From: Coriaria nepalensis
Lineage: Eukaryota; Streptophyta; Magnoliopsida; Cucurbitales; Coriariaceae
Reading direction: 5' to 3'
DNA length: 64,000 nucleotides
Assembly (NCBI GenBank): GCA_027186245.1
Contig: CP114482.1
Coordinates: forward strand, 20,355,209-20,419,208
The first letter of the stretch is position 1. Each line of letters begins with the position of its first letter. Shown in pieces: positions 25,201 through 39,124 of the stretch. Both the position numbers and the translations under genes were made by a program. A model generated the notes under the pieces. It did no database searches and was not told the origin of the DNA. It saw nothing but the letters and a program-made list of their open reading frames with translations.

Positions 25201-26841
25201 CAGAACGAAAGTCGTGTTTGTAGGGCGAAAAAATAGGGATCTTTCGAATTACTTTTAATTGATTTAATGACTAGAGAAGACTCAATGACATGATTTTAAG
25301 GCTAGACAAACGCATAATTGCCTTCAATAGATCAATTGCATGTTTTGCACAAAAGTCATGTTTGAAATGCAAAAATAGAATTCGTTTGAATTGATTTTGA
25401 ATGATTTACTGACTAAAAGTGACTCAATAACATGATTTTAAGGCTATACAAATGCCTAGTTGCCTTCAAAAGATCCATTGCAAATTATGCACGAAAGTAT
25501 TGGTTCAAGTGCGAAAAAAGATTTCGTTCGAATTTCTTTGAAATGATTTAATTACTAAAAGAGACTCAATGACATGATTTCAAGGCTAAACAAAAGATAA
25601 TTTGCTTAAATAGATCAATTGCAACTTATGCACAAAAGTCTCGTTGAATGAGCGAAAATAGAATTTGTTCGTAATGCTTTCAAATGATTTGATGACTAGA
25701 AGAGACTCAATGACATGATTTTAAGGCTAAAAAGAGTCATAGTTGCCTTCAATTATAGAATTGGAAGTTCTGAACGAAAGTCGTGTTTGTAGCGCAAAAA
25801 AATAGAGATCTTTCGAATTACTTTTAATTGATTTAATGACTAGAGAGGACTCAATGACATGATTTTAAGGCTAGACAAATGCATAATTGCCTTTAATAGA
25901 TCAATTGCATGTCTTGCACAAAAGTTGTGTTTGAAATGCGAAAATAGAATTCGTTTGAATTGATTTCGAATGATTTACTGACTAAAAGTGGCTCAATGAC
26001 ATTATTTTCAGGCTATACAAATGCCTAGTTGCCTTCAAAAGATCCATTCCAAATTATGCACGAAAGTATTGGTTCAAGTGTGAAAAAAGATTTCGTCCGA
26101 ATTTCTTTGAAATGATTTAATTACTAAAAGAGACTCAATGACATGATTTCAAGGCTAAACAAAAGATAATTTGCTTAAATAGATCAATTGCGAGTTATGC
26201 ACAAAAGTCTCGTTTATAGAGCGAAAATAGAATTTGTTCGTAATGCTTTCAAATGATTTGATGACTAGAAGAGACTCAATGACATGATTTTAAGGCTAAA
26301 AAGATGCATAGTTGCCTTCAATTATTGAATTGGAAGTTCAGAACGAAAGTCGTGTTTGTAACGCAAAAAAATAGAAATCTTTCGAATTACTTTTAATTGA
26401 TTTAATGACTAGAGAAGACTCAATGACATGAATTTAAGGCTAGACAAACACATAATTGCCTTCAATAGATCAATTGCATGTCTTGCACAAAAGTCGTGTT
26501 TGAAATGCAAAAATAGAATACGTTTGAACTGATTTCGAATGATTTACTGACTAAAGGTGACTCAATGACATGATTTTAAGGCTATACAAATGCCTAGTCG
26601 CCTTCATAAGATCCATTGCAAATTATGCACGAAAGTATATGTTCAAGTGCGAAAAAAGATTTCGTTCGAATTTCTTTGAAATGATTTAATTACTAAAAGA
26701 GACTCAATGACATGATTTCAAGGCTAAACAAAGGATAATTTGCTTAAATAGATCAATTGCAAGTTATGCACAAAAGTCTCGTTTAAAGAGCGAAAATAGA
26801 ATTTGTTTGTAATGCTTTCGAACGATTTGATGACTAGAAGA
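22290..26841. repeat. Eight regular tetrameric HOR units; M1 subfamily switch
   Basis: Eight 569-bp units. Here M1 changes from 'gaagtgcg' with 'tagaattc' to 'gtagcgcg' with 'tagagatc' (first clear case near 22374). The first 'agtggctcaatc' form of the M2/M3 junction also appears near 22574. An M2 variant 'aatacgtttgaactg' appears near 24241 and returns near 26517, four HORs later. The last part (from about 25804) is the start of the 4409-bp duplication. Confidence 0.85.
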
Positions 26842-29800
26842 AACTCAATGACATGATTTTAAGGCTAGACAAACACATAATTGCCTTCAATAGATCAATT
26901 GCATGTTTTGCACAAAAGTCGTGTTTGAAATGCAAAAATAGAATTCGTTTGAATTGATTTTGAATGATTTACTGACTAAAAGTGACTCAATAACATGATT
27001 TTAGGGCTATACAAATGCCTAGTTGCCTTCAAAAGATCCATTGCAAATTATGCACGAAAGTATTGGTTCAAGTGCGAAAAAAGATTTCGTTCGAATTTCT
27101 TTGAAATGATTTAATTACTAAAAGAGACTCAATGACATGATTTCAAGGCTAAACAAAAGATAATTTGCTTAAATAGATCAATTGCAACTTATGCACAAAA
27201 GTCTCGTTGAAAGAGCGAAAATAGAATTTGTTCGTAATGCTTTCAAATGATTTGATGACTAGAAGAGACTCAATGACATGATTTTAAGGCTAAAAAGAGT
27301 CATAGTTGCCTTCAATTATAGAATTGGAAGTTCTGAACGAAAGTCGTGTTTGTAGCGCGAAAAAATAGAGATCTTTCGAATTACTTTTAATTGATTTAAT
27401 GACTAGAGAGGACTCAATGACATGATTTTAAGGCTAGACAAATGCATAATTGCCTTCAATAGATCAATTGCATGTCTTGCACAAAAGTTGTGTTTGAAAT
27501 GCGAAAATAGAATTCGTTTGAATTGATTTCGAATGATTTACTGACTAAAAGTGGCTCAATCACATTATTTTCAGGCTATACAAATGCCTAGTTGCCTTCA
27601 AAAGATCCATTCCAAATTATGCACGAAAGTATTGGTTCAAGTGTGAAAAAAGATTTCGTTCGAATTTCTTTGAAATGATTTAATTACTAAAAGAGACTCA
27701 ATGACATGATTTCAAGGCTAAACAAAGGATAATTTGCTTAAATAGATCAATTGCAAGTTATGCACAAAAGTCTCGTTTAAAGAGCGAAAATAGAATTTGT
27801 TCGTAATGCTTTCAAATGATTTGATGACTAGAAGAGACTCAATGACATGATTTTAAGGCTAAAAAGATGCATAGTTGCCTTCAATTATTGACTTGGAAGT
27901 TCTGAACGAAAGTCGTGTTTGTAGCGCGAAAAAATAGAATTCTTTCGAATTACTTTTAATTGATTTAATGACTAGAGAGGACTCAATGACATGATTTTAA
28001 GGCTAGACAAACGCATAATTGCATTCAATAGATCAATTGTATGTTTTGCACAAAAGTCGTGTTTGAAATGCAAAAATAGAATACGTTTGAACTGATTTCG
28101 AATGATTTACTGACTAAAGGTGACTCAACGACATGATTTTAAGGCTATACAAATGCCTAGTTGCCTTCAAAAGATCCATTGCAAATTATGCACGAAAGTA
28201 TTGGTTCAGGTGCGAAAAAAGATTTCGTTCAAATTTCTTTGAAGTGATTTAATTACTAAAAGAGACTCAATGAAATGATTTCAAGGCTAAACAAGGGATA
28301 ATTTGCTTGAATAGATCAATTGCAAGTTATGCTTAAAAGTCTCGTTTATAGAGCGAAAATAGAATTTGTTCGTAATGCTTTCAAATGATTTGATGACTAG
28401 AAGAGACTCAATGACATGATTTTAAGGCTAAAAAGATGCATAGTTGCCTTCAATTATTGAATTGGAAGTTCAGAACGAAAGTCGTGTTTGTAGGGCGAAA
28501 AAATAGGGATCTTTCGAATTACTTTTAATTGATTTAATGACTAGAGAAGACTCAATGACATGATTTTAAGGCTTGACAAACGCATAATTGCCTTCAATAG
28601 ATCAATTGCATGTTTTGCACAAAAGTCGTGTTTGAAATGCAAAAATAGAATTCGTTTGAATTGATTTCGAATGATTTACTGACTAAAAGTGACTCAATAA
28701 CATGATTTTAAAGCTATACAAATGCCATGTTGCCTTCAAAAGATCCATTGCAAATTATGCACGAAAGTATTGGTTCAAGTGCGAAAAAAGATTTCGTTCG
28801 AATTTCTTTGAAATGATTTAATTACTAAAAGAGACTCAATGACATGATTTCAAGGCTAAACAAAAGATAATTTGCTTAAATAGATCAATTGCAACTTATG
28901 CACAAAAGTCTAGTTGAAAGAGCGAAAATAGAATTTGTTCGTAATGCTTTCAAATGATTTGATGACTAGAAGAGACTCAATGACATGATTTTAAGGCTAA
29001 AAAGAGTCATAGTTGCCTTCAATTATAGAATTGGAAGTTCTGAACGGAAGTCGTGTTTGTAGCGCGAAAAAATAGAGATCTTTCGAATTACTTTTAATTG
29101 ATTTAATGCCTAGAGAAGACTCAATGACATGATTTTGAAGGCTAGACAAACGCATAATTGCCTTCAATAGATCAATTGCATGTTTTGCACAAAAGTCGTG
29201 TTCGAAATGCAAAAATAGAATTCGTTTGAATTGATTTCGAATGATTTATTGACTAAAAGTGACTCAATAACATGATTTTAAGGCTATACAAATGCCAAGT
29301 TGCCTTCAAAAGATCCATTGCAAATTATGCACGAAAGTATTGGTTCAAGTGCGAAAAAAGATTTCGTTCGAATTTCTTTGAAATGATTTAATTACTAAAA
29401 GAGACTCAAGGACATGATTTCAATGCTAAGCAAAACATAATTTGCTTAAATAGATCAATTGCAACTTATGCACAAAAGTCTCGTTTAAAGAGCAAAAATA
29501 GAATTTGTTCGTAATGCTTTCAAATGATTTGATGACTAGAAGAGACTCAATGACATGATTTTAAGGCTAAAAAGATGCATAGTTGGCTTCAATTATAGAA
29601 TTGGAAGTTCTGAACGAAAGTCGTGTTTGTAGCGCGAAAAAATAGAGATCTTTCGAATTACTTTTAATTGATTTAATGACTAGAGAAGAGTCAATGACAT
29701 GATTTTAAGGCTAGACAAACGCATAATTGCCTTCAATAGATCAATTGCATGTCTTGCACAAAAGTCGTGTTTGAAATGTGAAAATAGAATTCGTTTGAAT

Positions 29801-30212
29801 TGATTTCGAATGATTTACTGACTAAAAGTGGCTCAATGACATGATTTTCAGGCTATACAAATGCCTAGTTGCCTTCAAAAGATCCATTCCAAATTATGCA
29901 CGAATGTATTGGTTCAAGTGTGAAAAAAGATTTCGTTCGAATTTCTTTGAAATGATTTAATTACTAAAAGAGACTCAATGACATGATTTCAAGGCATAAC
30001 AAAGGATAATTTGCTTAAATAGATCAATTGCAAGTTATGCACAAAAGTCTCATTTAAAGAGCGAAAATAGAATTTGTTCGTAATGCTTTCAAATGATTTG
30101 ATGACTAGAAGAGACTCACTGACATGATTTTAAGGCTAAAAAGATGCATAGTTGCCTTCAATTATTGAATTGGAAGTTCTGAACGAAAGTCGTGTTTGTA
30201 GCGCGAAAAAAT
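25804..30212. repeat. 4409-bp tandem duplication, copy A
   Basis: Sequence from about 25804 recurs 4409 bp later. The left limit is approximate: one mismatch lies at 25894/30303, and to the left of about 25790 the copies diverge. The period equals eight HORs (4552) minus one 144-bp M1 plus a single inserted G ('gattttgaagg' near 29133). Both the missing M1 and the inserted G are present in both copies, so they predate the duplication. Confidence 0.9.
26842..27266. repeat. Trimeric HOR: M1 missing, copy A
   Basis: The M4 ending with 'gactagaagaa' is followed directly by M2 ('ctagacaaacacataatt'). The unit is 425 bp, M2-M3-M4, and lacks the 144-bp M1. The join lies within the shared core, as expected for exchange between an M1 and an M2 at their common first 25 bases. 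The first base of the unit is A instead of G ('aaactcaatg'). Confidence 0.92.
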
Positions 30213-33200
30213 AGAGATCTTTCGAATTACTTTTAATTGATTTAATGACTAGAGAGGACTCAATGACATGATTTTAAGGCTAGACAAATGCATAATTGCC
30301 TTCAATAGATCAATTGCATGTCTTGCACAAAAGTTGTGTTTGAAATGCGAAAATAGAATTCGTTTGAATTGATTTCGAATGATTTACTGACTAAAAGTGG
30401 CTCAATGACATTATTTTCAGGCTATACAAATGCCTAGTTGCCTTCAAAAGATCCATTCCAAATTATGCACGAAAGTATTGGTTCAAGTGTGAAAAAAGAT
30501 TTCGTCCGAATTTCTTTGAAATGATTTAATTACTAAAAGAGACTCAATGACATGATTTCAAGGCTAAACAAAAGATAATTTGCTTAAATAGATCAATTGC
30601 GAGTTATGCACAAAAGTCTCGTTTATAGAGCGAAAATAGAATTTGTTCGTAATGCTTTCAAATGATTTGATGACTAGAAGAGACTCAATGACATGATTTT
30701 AAGGCTAAAAAGATGCATAGTTGCCTTCAATTATTGAATTGGAAGTTCAGAACGAAAGTCGTGTTTGTAACGCAAAAAAATAGAAATCTTTCGAATTACT
30801 TTTAATTGATTTAATGACTAGAGAAGACTCAATGACATGAATTTAAGGCTAGACAAACACATAATTGCCTTCAATAGATCAATTGCATGTCTTGCACAAA
30901 AGTCGTGTTTGAAATGCAAAAATAGAATACGTTTGAACTGATTTCGAATGATTTACTGACTAAAGGTGACTCAATGACATGATTTTAAGGCTATACAAAT
31001 GCCTAGTCGCCTTCATAAGATCCATTGCAAATTATGCACGAAAGTATATGTTCAAGTGCGAAAAAAGATTTCGTTCGAATTTCTTTGAAATGATTTAATT
31101 ACTAAAAGAGACTCAATGACATGATTTCAAGGCTAAACAAAGGATAATTTGCTTAAATAGATCAATTGCAAGTTATGCACAAAAGTCTCGTTTAAAGAGC
31201 GAAAATAGAATTTGTTTGTAATGCTTTCGAACGATTTGATGACTAGAAGAAACTCAATGACATGATTTTAAGGCTAGACAAACACATAATTGCCTTCAAT
31301 AGATCAATTGCATGTTTTGCACAAAAGTCGTGTTTGAAATGCAAAAATAGAATTCGTTTGAATTGATTTTGAATGATTTACTGACTAAAAGTGACTCAAT
31401 AACATGATTTTAGGGCTATACAAATGCCTAGTTGCCTTCAAAAGATCCATTGCAAATTATGCACGAAAGTATTGGTTCAAGTGCGAAAAAAGATTTCGTT
31501 CGAATTTCTTTGAAATGATTTAATTACTAAAAGAGACTCAATGACATGATTTCAAGGCTAAACAAAAGATAATTTGCTTAAATAGATCAATTGCAACTTA
31601 TGCACAAAAGTCTCGTTGAAAGAGCGAAAATAGAATTTGTTCGTAATGCTTTCAAATGATTTGATGACTAGAAGAGACTCAATGACATGATTTTAAGGCT
31701 AAAAAGAGTCATAGTTGCCTTCAATTATAGAATTGGAAGTTCTGAACGAAAGTCGTGTTTGTAGCGCGAAAAAATAGAGATCTTTCGAATTACTTTTAAT
31801 TGATTTAATGACTAGAGAGGACTCAATGACATGATTTTAAGGCTAGACAAATGCATAATTGCCTTCAATAGATCAATTGCATGTCTTGCACAAAAGTTGT
31901 GTTTGAAATGCGAAAATAGAATTCGTTTGAATTGATTTCGAATGATTTACTGACTAAAAGTGGCTCAATCACATTATTTTCAGGCTATACAAATGCCTAG
32001 TTGCCTTCAAAAGATCCATTCCAAATTATGCACGAAAGTATTGGTTCAAGTGTGAAAAAAGATTTCGTTCGAATTTCTTTGAAATGATTTAATTACTAAA
32101 AGAGACTCAATGACATGATTTCAAGGCTAAACAAAGGATAATTTGCTTAAATAGATCAATTGCAAGTTATGCACAAAAGTCTCGTTTAAAGAGCGAAAAT
32201 AGAATTTGTTCGTAATGCTTTCAAATGATTTGATGACTAGAAGAGACTCAATGACATGATTTTAAGGCTAAAAAGATGCATAGTTGCCTTCAATTATTGA
32301 CTTGGAAGTTCTGAACGAAAGTCGTGTTTGTAGCGCGAAAAAATAGAATTCTTTCGAATTACTTTTAATTGATTTAATGACTAGAGAGGACTCAATGACA
32401 TGATTTTAAGGCTAGACAAACGCATAATTGCATTCAATAGATCAATTGTATGTTTTGCACAAAAGTCGTGTTTGAAATGCAAAAATAGAATACGTTTGAA
32501 CTGATTTCGAATGATTTACTGACTAAAGGTGACTCAACGACATGATTTTAAGGCTATACAAATGCCTAGTTGCCTTCAAAAGATCCATTGCAAATTATGC
32601 ACGAAAGTATTGGTTCAGGTGCGAAAAAAGATTTCGTTCAAATTTCTTTGAAGTGATTTAATTACTAAAAGAGACTCAATGAAATGATTTCAAGGCTAAA
32701 CAAGGGATAATTTGCTTGAATAGATCAATTGCAAGTTATGCTTAAAAGTCTCGTTTATAGAGCGAAAATAGAATTTGTTCGTAATGCTTTCAAATGATTT
32801 GATGACTAGAAGAGACTCAATGACATGATTTTAAGGCTAAAAAGATGCATAGTTGCCTTCAATTATTGAATTGGAAGTTCAGAACGAAAGTCGTGTTTGT
32901 AGGGCGAAAAAATAGGGATCTTTCGAATTACTTTTAATTGATTTAATGACTAGAGAAGACTCAATGACATGATTTTAAGGCTTGACAAACGCATAATTGC
33001 CTTCAATAGATCAATTGCATGTTTTGCACAAAAGTCGTGTTTGAAATGCAAAAATAGAATTCGTTTGAATTGATTTCGAATGATTTACTGACTAAAAGTG
33101 ACTCAATAACATGATTTTAAAGCTATACAAATGCCATGTTGCCTTCAAAAGATCCATTGCAAATTATGCACGAAAGTATTGGTTCAAGTGCGAAAAAAGA

Positions 33201-34621
33201 TTTCGTTCGAATTTCTTTGAAATGATTTAATTACTAAAAGAGACTCAATGACATGATTTCAAGGCTAAACAAAAGATAATTTGCTTAAATAGATCAATTG
33301 CAACTTATGCACAAAAGTCTAGTTGAAAGAGCGAAAATAGAATTTGTTCGTAATGCTTTCAAATGATTTGATGACTAGAAGAGACTCAATGACATGATTT
33401 TAAGGCTAAAAAGAGTCATAGTTGCCTTCAATTATAGAATTGGAAGTTCTGAACGGAAGTCGTGTTTGTAGCGCGAAAAAATAGAGATCTTTCGAATTAC
33501 TTTTAATTGATTTAATGCCTAGAGAAGACTCAATGACATGATTTTGAAGGCTAGACAAACGCATAATTGCCTTCAATAGATCAATTGCATGTTTTGCACA
33601 AAAGTCGTGTTCGAAATGCAAAAATAGAATTCGTTTGAATTGATTTCGAATGATTTATTGACTAAAAGTGACTCAATAACATGATTTTAAGGCTATACAA
33701 ATGCCAAGTTGCCTTCAAAAGATCCATTGCAAATTATGCACGAAAGTATTGGTTCAAGTGCGAAAAAAGATTTCGTTCGAATTTCTTTGAAATGATTTAA
33801 TTACTAAAAGAGACTCAAGGACATGATTTCAATGCTAAGCAAAACATAATTTGCTTAAATAGATCAATTGCAACTTATGCACAAAAGTCTCGTTTAAAGA
33901 GCAAAAATAGAATTTGTTCGTAATGCTTTCAAATGATTTGATGACTAGAAGAGACTCAATGACATGATTTTAAGGCTAAAAAGATGCATAGTTGGCTTCA
34001 ATTATAGAATTGGAAGTTCTGAACGAAAGTCGTGTTTGTAGCGCGAAAAAATAGAGATCTTTCGAATTACTTTTAATTGATTTAATGACTAGAGAAGAGT
34101 CAATGACATGATTTTAAGGCTAGACAAACGCATAATTGCCTTCAATAGATCAATTGCATGTCTTGCACAAAAGTCGTGTTTGAAATGTGAAAATAGAATT
34201 CGTTTGAATTGATTTCGAATGATTTACTGACTAAAAGTGGCTCAATGACATGATTTTCAGGCTATACAAATGCCTAGTTGCCTTCAAAAGATCCATTCCA
34301 AATTATGCACGAATGTATTGGTTCAAGTGTGAAAAAAGATTTCGTTCGAATTTCTTTGAAATGATTTAATTACTAAAAGAGACTCAATGACATGATTTCA
34401 AGGCATAACAAAGGATAATTTGCTTAAATAGATCAATTGCAAGTTATGCACAAAAGTCTCATTTAAAGAGCGAAAATAGAATTTGTTCGTAATGCTTTCA
34501 AATGATTTGATGACTAGAAGAGACTCACTGACATGATTTTAAGGCTAAAAAGATGCATAGTTGCCTTCAATTATTGAATTGGAAGTTCTGAACGAAAGTC
34601 GTGTTTGTAGCGCGAAAAAAT
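30213..34621. repeat. 4409-bp tandem duplication, copy B
   Basis: Second copy, indistinguishable from copy A over most of its length when read by eye. Shared private marks are the trimer at 31251, 'tttagggct' near 31410, 'gccatgttgcc' near 33134, the extra G near 33542 and 'gactcactgac' at 34522. Identity stops at 34622, where 'tagaattc' replaces the 'tagagatc' found at 30213. Confidence 0.92.
31251..31675. repeat. Trimeric HOR: M1 missing, copy B
   Basis: Same 425-bp trimer as 26842-27266, 4409 bp later, with the same 'aaactcaatg' join. It is a passenger of the block duplication and not a second independent loss. Confidence 0.92.
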
Positions 34622-36849
34622 AGAATTCTTTCGAATTACTTTTAATTGATTTAATGACTAGAGAAGACTCAATGACACGATTTTAAGGCTAAACAAACGC
34701 ATAATTACCTTCAATAGATCAATTGCATGTCTTGCACAAAAGTCGTGTTTGAAATGCGAAAATAGAATTCGTTTGAATTGATTTCGAATGATTTACTGAC
34801 TAAAGGTGATTCAATAACATGATTCTAAGGCTATACAAATGCCTAGTTGCCTTCAAAAGATCCATTGCAAATTATGCACAAAAGTATTGGTTCAGGTGCG
34901 AAAAAAGATTTCGTTCGAATTTCTTTGAAATGATTTAATTACTAAAAGAGACTCAATGACATGATTTCAAGGCTAAACAAAGGATAATTTGCTTAAATAG
35001 ATCAATTGCAAGTTAAGCACAAAAGTCTCGCTTAAAGAGCGAAAATTGAATTTGTTCGTAATGCTTTTAAATGATTTGATGACTAGAAGAGACTCAATGA
35101 CATGATTTTAAGGCCAAAAAGATGCATAGTTACCTTCAATTGTTGAATTGGAAGTTCTGAATGAAAGTCGTGTTTTTACCGCGAAAAAATAGAATTCTTT
35201 CGAATTACTTTTAACTGATTTAATGACTAGAGAGGACTCAATGACATGATTTTAAGGCTAGAGAAACGCATAATTGCATTCAATAGATCAATTGTATGTT
35301 TTGCACAAAAGTCGTGTTTGAAATGCAAAAACAGAATACGTTTGAACTGATTTCGAATGATTTACTGACTAAAAGTGACTCAATGACATGATTTTAAGGC
35401 TATACAAATGCCTAGTTGCCTTCAAAAGATCCATTGCAAATTATGCACGAAAGTATTCGTTCAAGTGCGAAAAAAGATTACGTTCAAATTTCTTTGAAAT
35501 GATTTAATTACTAAAAGAGACTCAATGACATGATTTCAAGGCTAAACAAAGGCTAATTTGCTTGAATAGATCAATTGCAAGTTATGCACAAAAGTCTCGT
35601 TTAAAGAGCGAAAATAGAATTTGTTCGTAATGCTTTCAAATGATTTGATGACTTGAAGAGACTCAATGACATGATTTTAAGCCTAAAAAGATGCATAGTT
35701 GCCATCAATTGTTGAATTGGAAGTTCTGAACGAAAGTCGTATTTGGAGCGCAAAAAAATAGAATTCTTTCGAATTACTTTTAATTGATTTAATGACTAGA
35801 GAAGACTCAATCACATGATTTTAAGGCTAAACAAATGCATAATTGCCTTCAATAGATCAATTGCATGTATTGCACAAAACTCGTGTTTGTAATGCGAAAA
35901 TAGAATTCGTTTGAATTGATTTCGAATGATTTACTACCTAAAAGTGACTCAATGACATGATTTTAAGGCTTTACAAATGCATAGTTGCCTTCAAAAGATC
36001 CATTGCAAATTATGCACGAAAGTGATGGTTCAAGTGCGAAAAAAGATTTCGTTCGAATTACGTTGAAATGATTTATTTACTAGAACTGACTCAATGACAT
36101 GATTTCGAGGCTAAACAAAGGATAATTTGCTTAAATAGATCAATTGCAAGTTATGCACAAAATTCTCGTTTAAAGAGCGAAAATAGAATTTGTTCGTAAT
36201 GCTTTCAAATGATTTGATGACTACAAGAGACCCAATGACATGATTTTAAGGCTAAAAAGATGCATAGTTCGCTTCAATTATAGAATTGGAAGTTCTGAAC
36301 GAAAGTCGTGTTTGTAGCGCGAAAAAATAGAGATCTTTCGAATTACTTTTAATTGATTTAATGACTAGAGAAGAGTCAATGACATGATTTTAAGGCTAGA
36401 CAAACGCATAATTGCCTTCAATAGATCAATTGCATGTCTTGCACAAAAGTCGTGTTTGAAATTCGAAAATAGAATTCGTTTGAATTGATTTCGACTGATT
36501 TACTAACTAAAAGTGGCTCCATGACATGATTTTAAGGCTATACAAATGCCTAGTTGCCTTCAAAAGATCCATTCCAAATTATGCACGAAAGTCATGCTTC
36601 AAGTGCGAAAAAAGATTTCGTTCGAATTTCTTTGAAATGATTTAATTGCTAAAAGAGACTCATTGACATGATTTCAAGGCTAAACAAAGGATAATTTGCT
36701 TAAATAGATCAATTGCAAGTTATGCACAAAAGTCTCGTTTAAAGAGCGAAAATAGAATTTGTTCGTAATGCTTTCAAATGATTTGATGACTACAAAAGAC
36801 TCAATGACATGATTTTAAGGCCAAAAAGATGCATAGTTGCCTTCAATTG
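34622..36849. repeat. Regular tetrameric HOR units, transition segment
   Basis: About four 569-bp units between two block duplications. Marks vary from unit to unit: 'gtttttaccgcg' near 35172, 'gtatttggagcg' near 35740, 'ttaagcctaaa' near 35680 and 'tcgaggctaaac' near 36104. From here M1 begins to read 'aaggccaaaaagatgc', the form common to the right. The M2-M4 part at about 36360-36830 is shared with 44.9-45.4 kb (separate entry). Confidence 0.85.
36360..36830. other. M2-M4 tract shared with 44.89-45.36 kb
   Basis: This M2-M3-M4 segment carries rare marks together: 'gaaattcgaaaatag', 'tttcgactgatt', 'gtggctccatgac', 'aattgctaaaagag', 'gactcattgac' and 'gactacaaaag'. The same set occurs near 44990-45325. 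The offset at 'gctcc' is 8533 bp, which is 15 x 569 minus two single-base deletions (near 36979 and 39450). The flanking M1 monomers do not match. Confidence 0.8.
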
Positions 36850-39124
36850 TTGAATTGGAAGTTCTGAATGAAAGTCGTGTTTGTAGCGCGAAAAAATAGA
36901 ATTCTTTCGAATTACTTTTAATTGATTTAATGACAAGAGAAGAGTCAATGACATGATTTTAAGGCTAGACAAACGCATATTGCCTTCAATAGATCAATTG
37001 CATGTTTTGCACAAGAGTCGTGTTTGAAATGCGAAAATGGAATTCGTTTGAATTGATTACGAATGATTTACTGACTAAAAGTGATTCAATGACATGATTT
37101 TAAGGCTATACAAATGCCTAGTTGCCTTCAAAAGATCCATTCCAAATTATGCACGAAAGTATTGGTTCAAGTGCGAAAAAAGATATCGTTCGAATTTCTT
37201 TGAAATGATTTAATTACTAAAAGAGACTCAATGACATGATTTCAAGGCTAAACAAAGGATAATTTGCTTAAATAGATCAATTGCAAGTTATGCACAAAAT
37301 TCTCGTTTAAAGAGCGAAAATAGAATTTGTTCGTAATGCTTTCAAATGATTTGATGACTAGAAGAGACCCAATGACATGATTTTAAGGCCAAAAAGATGC
37401 ATAGTTGCCTTCAATTGTTGAATTGGAAGTTCTGAATGAAAGTCGTGTTTGTAGCGCGAAAAAATAGAATTCTTTCGAATTACTTTTAATTGATTTAATT
37501 ACTAGAGAAGACTCAATGACACGATTTTAAGGCTCAACAAACGCATAATTACCTTCAATAGATCAATTGCATGTCTTGCACAAAAGTCGTGTTTGAAATG
37601 CAAAAATAGAATTCGTTTGAATTGATTTCGAATGATTTACTGAATAAAAGTGACTCAATGACATGATTCTAAGGCTATACAAATGCCTAGTTGCCTTCAA
37701 AAGATCCATTGCAAATTATGCACAAAAGTCGTGGTTCAGGTGCGAAAAAAGACTGCGTTTGAATTTCTTTGGAATGATTTAATTACTAGAAGAGACTCGA
37801 TCACGTGATTTCAAGGCTAAACAATGGATAATTTGCTTGAATAGATCAATCGCAAGTTATGCACAAATGTCTCGTCTAAAGAGTGGAAATAGAATTTGTT
37901 CGTAATGCTTTCAAATGATTTGATGACTAAAAAATACTCAATGACATGATTTTAAGGCTAAAAAGATGCATAGTTGCCTTCAATTGTTGAATTGGAAGTT
38001 CTGAATGAAAGTCGTGTTTGAAGCGCAAAAAAATAGAATTCTTTCGAATTACTTTTAATTGATTTAATGACTAGAGAAGACTCAATGACACGATTTTAAG
38101 GCTCAGCAAACGAATAATTACCTTCAATAGATCAATTGCATGTCTTGCACAAAAGTCGTGTTTGAAATGCGAAAATAGAATTCGTTTGAATTGATTTCGA
38201 ATGATTTACTGACTAAAAGTGACTCAATGACATGATTTTAAGGCTATACAAATGCATAGTTGCCTTCAAAAGGTCGATTGCAAATTATGCACGAAAGTCA
38301 TGGTTCAAGTGGGAAAAAAGATTTCGTTCGAATTTCGTTGAAATGATTTAATTACTAGAAGTGACTCAATGACATGATTCCGAGGCTAAACAAGGGATAA
38401 TTTGCTTAAATAGATGAATTGCAAGTTATGCAAAAAGGTCTCGTTTAAAGAGCGAAAATAGAATTTGTTCGTAATGCTTTTAAATGATTTGATGACTAGA
38501 AGAGACTCAATGACATGATTTTAAGGCAAAAAAGATGCAGAGTTGCCTTCAATTATTGAATTGGAAGTTCTGAACGAAAGTCGTGCTTGTAGCGCGAAAA
38601 AATAGAGATCTTTTGAATTACTTTTAATTGATTTAATTACTAGAGAAGACTCAGTGACATGATTTTAAGGCTAGACAAATGCATAATTGCCTTCAATAGG
38701 TCAACTGTATCTTTTGCACAAAAGTCGTGTTTGAAATGAAAAAATAGAATTCTTTTGAATTGATTTCGAATGATTTACTAACTAAAAGTGGCTCAATGAC
38801 ATGCTTTTAAGGCTATACAAATGCCTAGTTGCCTTCAAAAGATCCATTGCAAATTATGCACGAAAGTCATGGTTCAAGTGCGAAAAAAGATTTCGTTCGA
38901 ATTTCTTTGAAATGATTTAATTACTAAAAGAGACTCAATGACATGATTTCAAGGCTAAACAAGGGATAATTTGCTTAAATAGATGAATTGCAAGTTATGC
39001 ACAAAAGTCTCGTTTAAAGAGCGAAAATTGAATTTGTTCGTAATGCTTTCAAATGATTTGATGACTAGAAAAGACTCAATGACATGATTTTAAGGCCAAA
39101 AAGATGCATAGATTCCTTCAATTC
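36850..39124. repeat. 2275-bp tandem duplication (four HORs), copy 1
   Basis: Four HORs recur at an offset of 2275-2276 bp. Diagnostic marks are 'gacaagagaag', 'cacaagagtcg', 'gaaaatggaattcg' (37034), 'aagactgcgtttg' (37750), 'gatcacgtgattt' near 37800, 'gattccgagg' near 38377 and 'caactgtatctt' near 38703. The copy has a private one-base deletion, 'cgcatattgcc', near 36976. Limits are approximate. Confidence 0.85.

Noticed and set aside
28997..29212. Open reading frame of 71 codons on the minus strand, repeated at 33406-33621
   Set aside because: It lies across M1 and M2 monomers, the two copies are one pair of the 4409-bp duplication, and the frame is open only because one strand of this AT-rich repeat is short of stops there. 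No start context, no domain, no codon bias.
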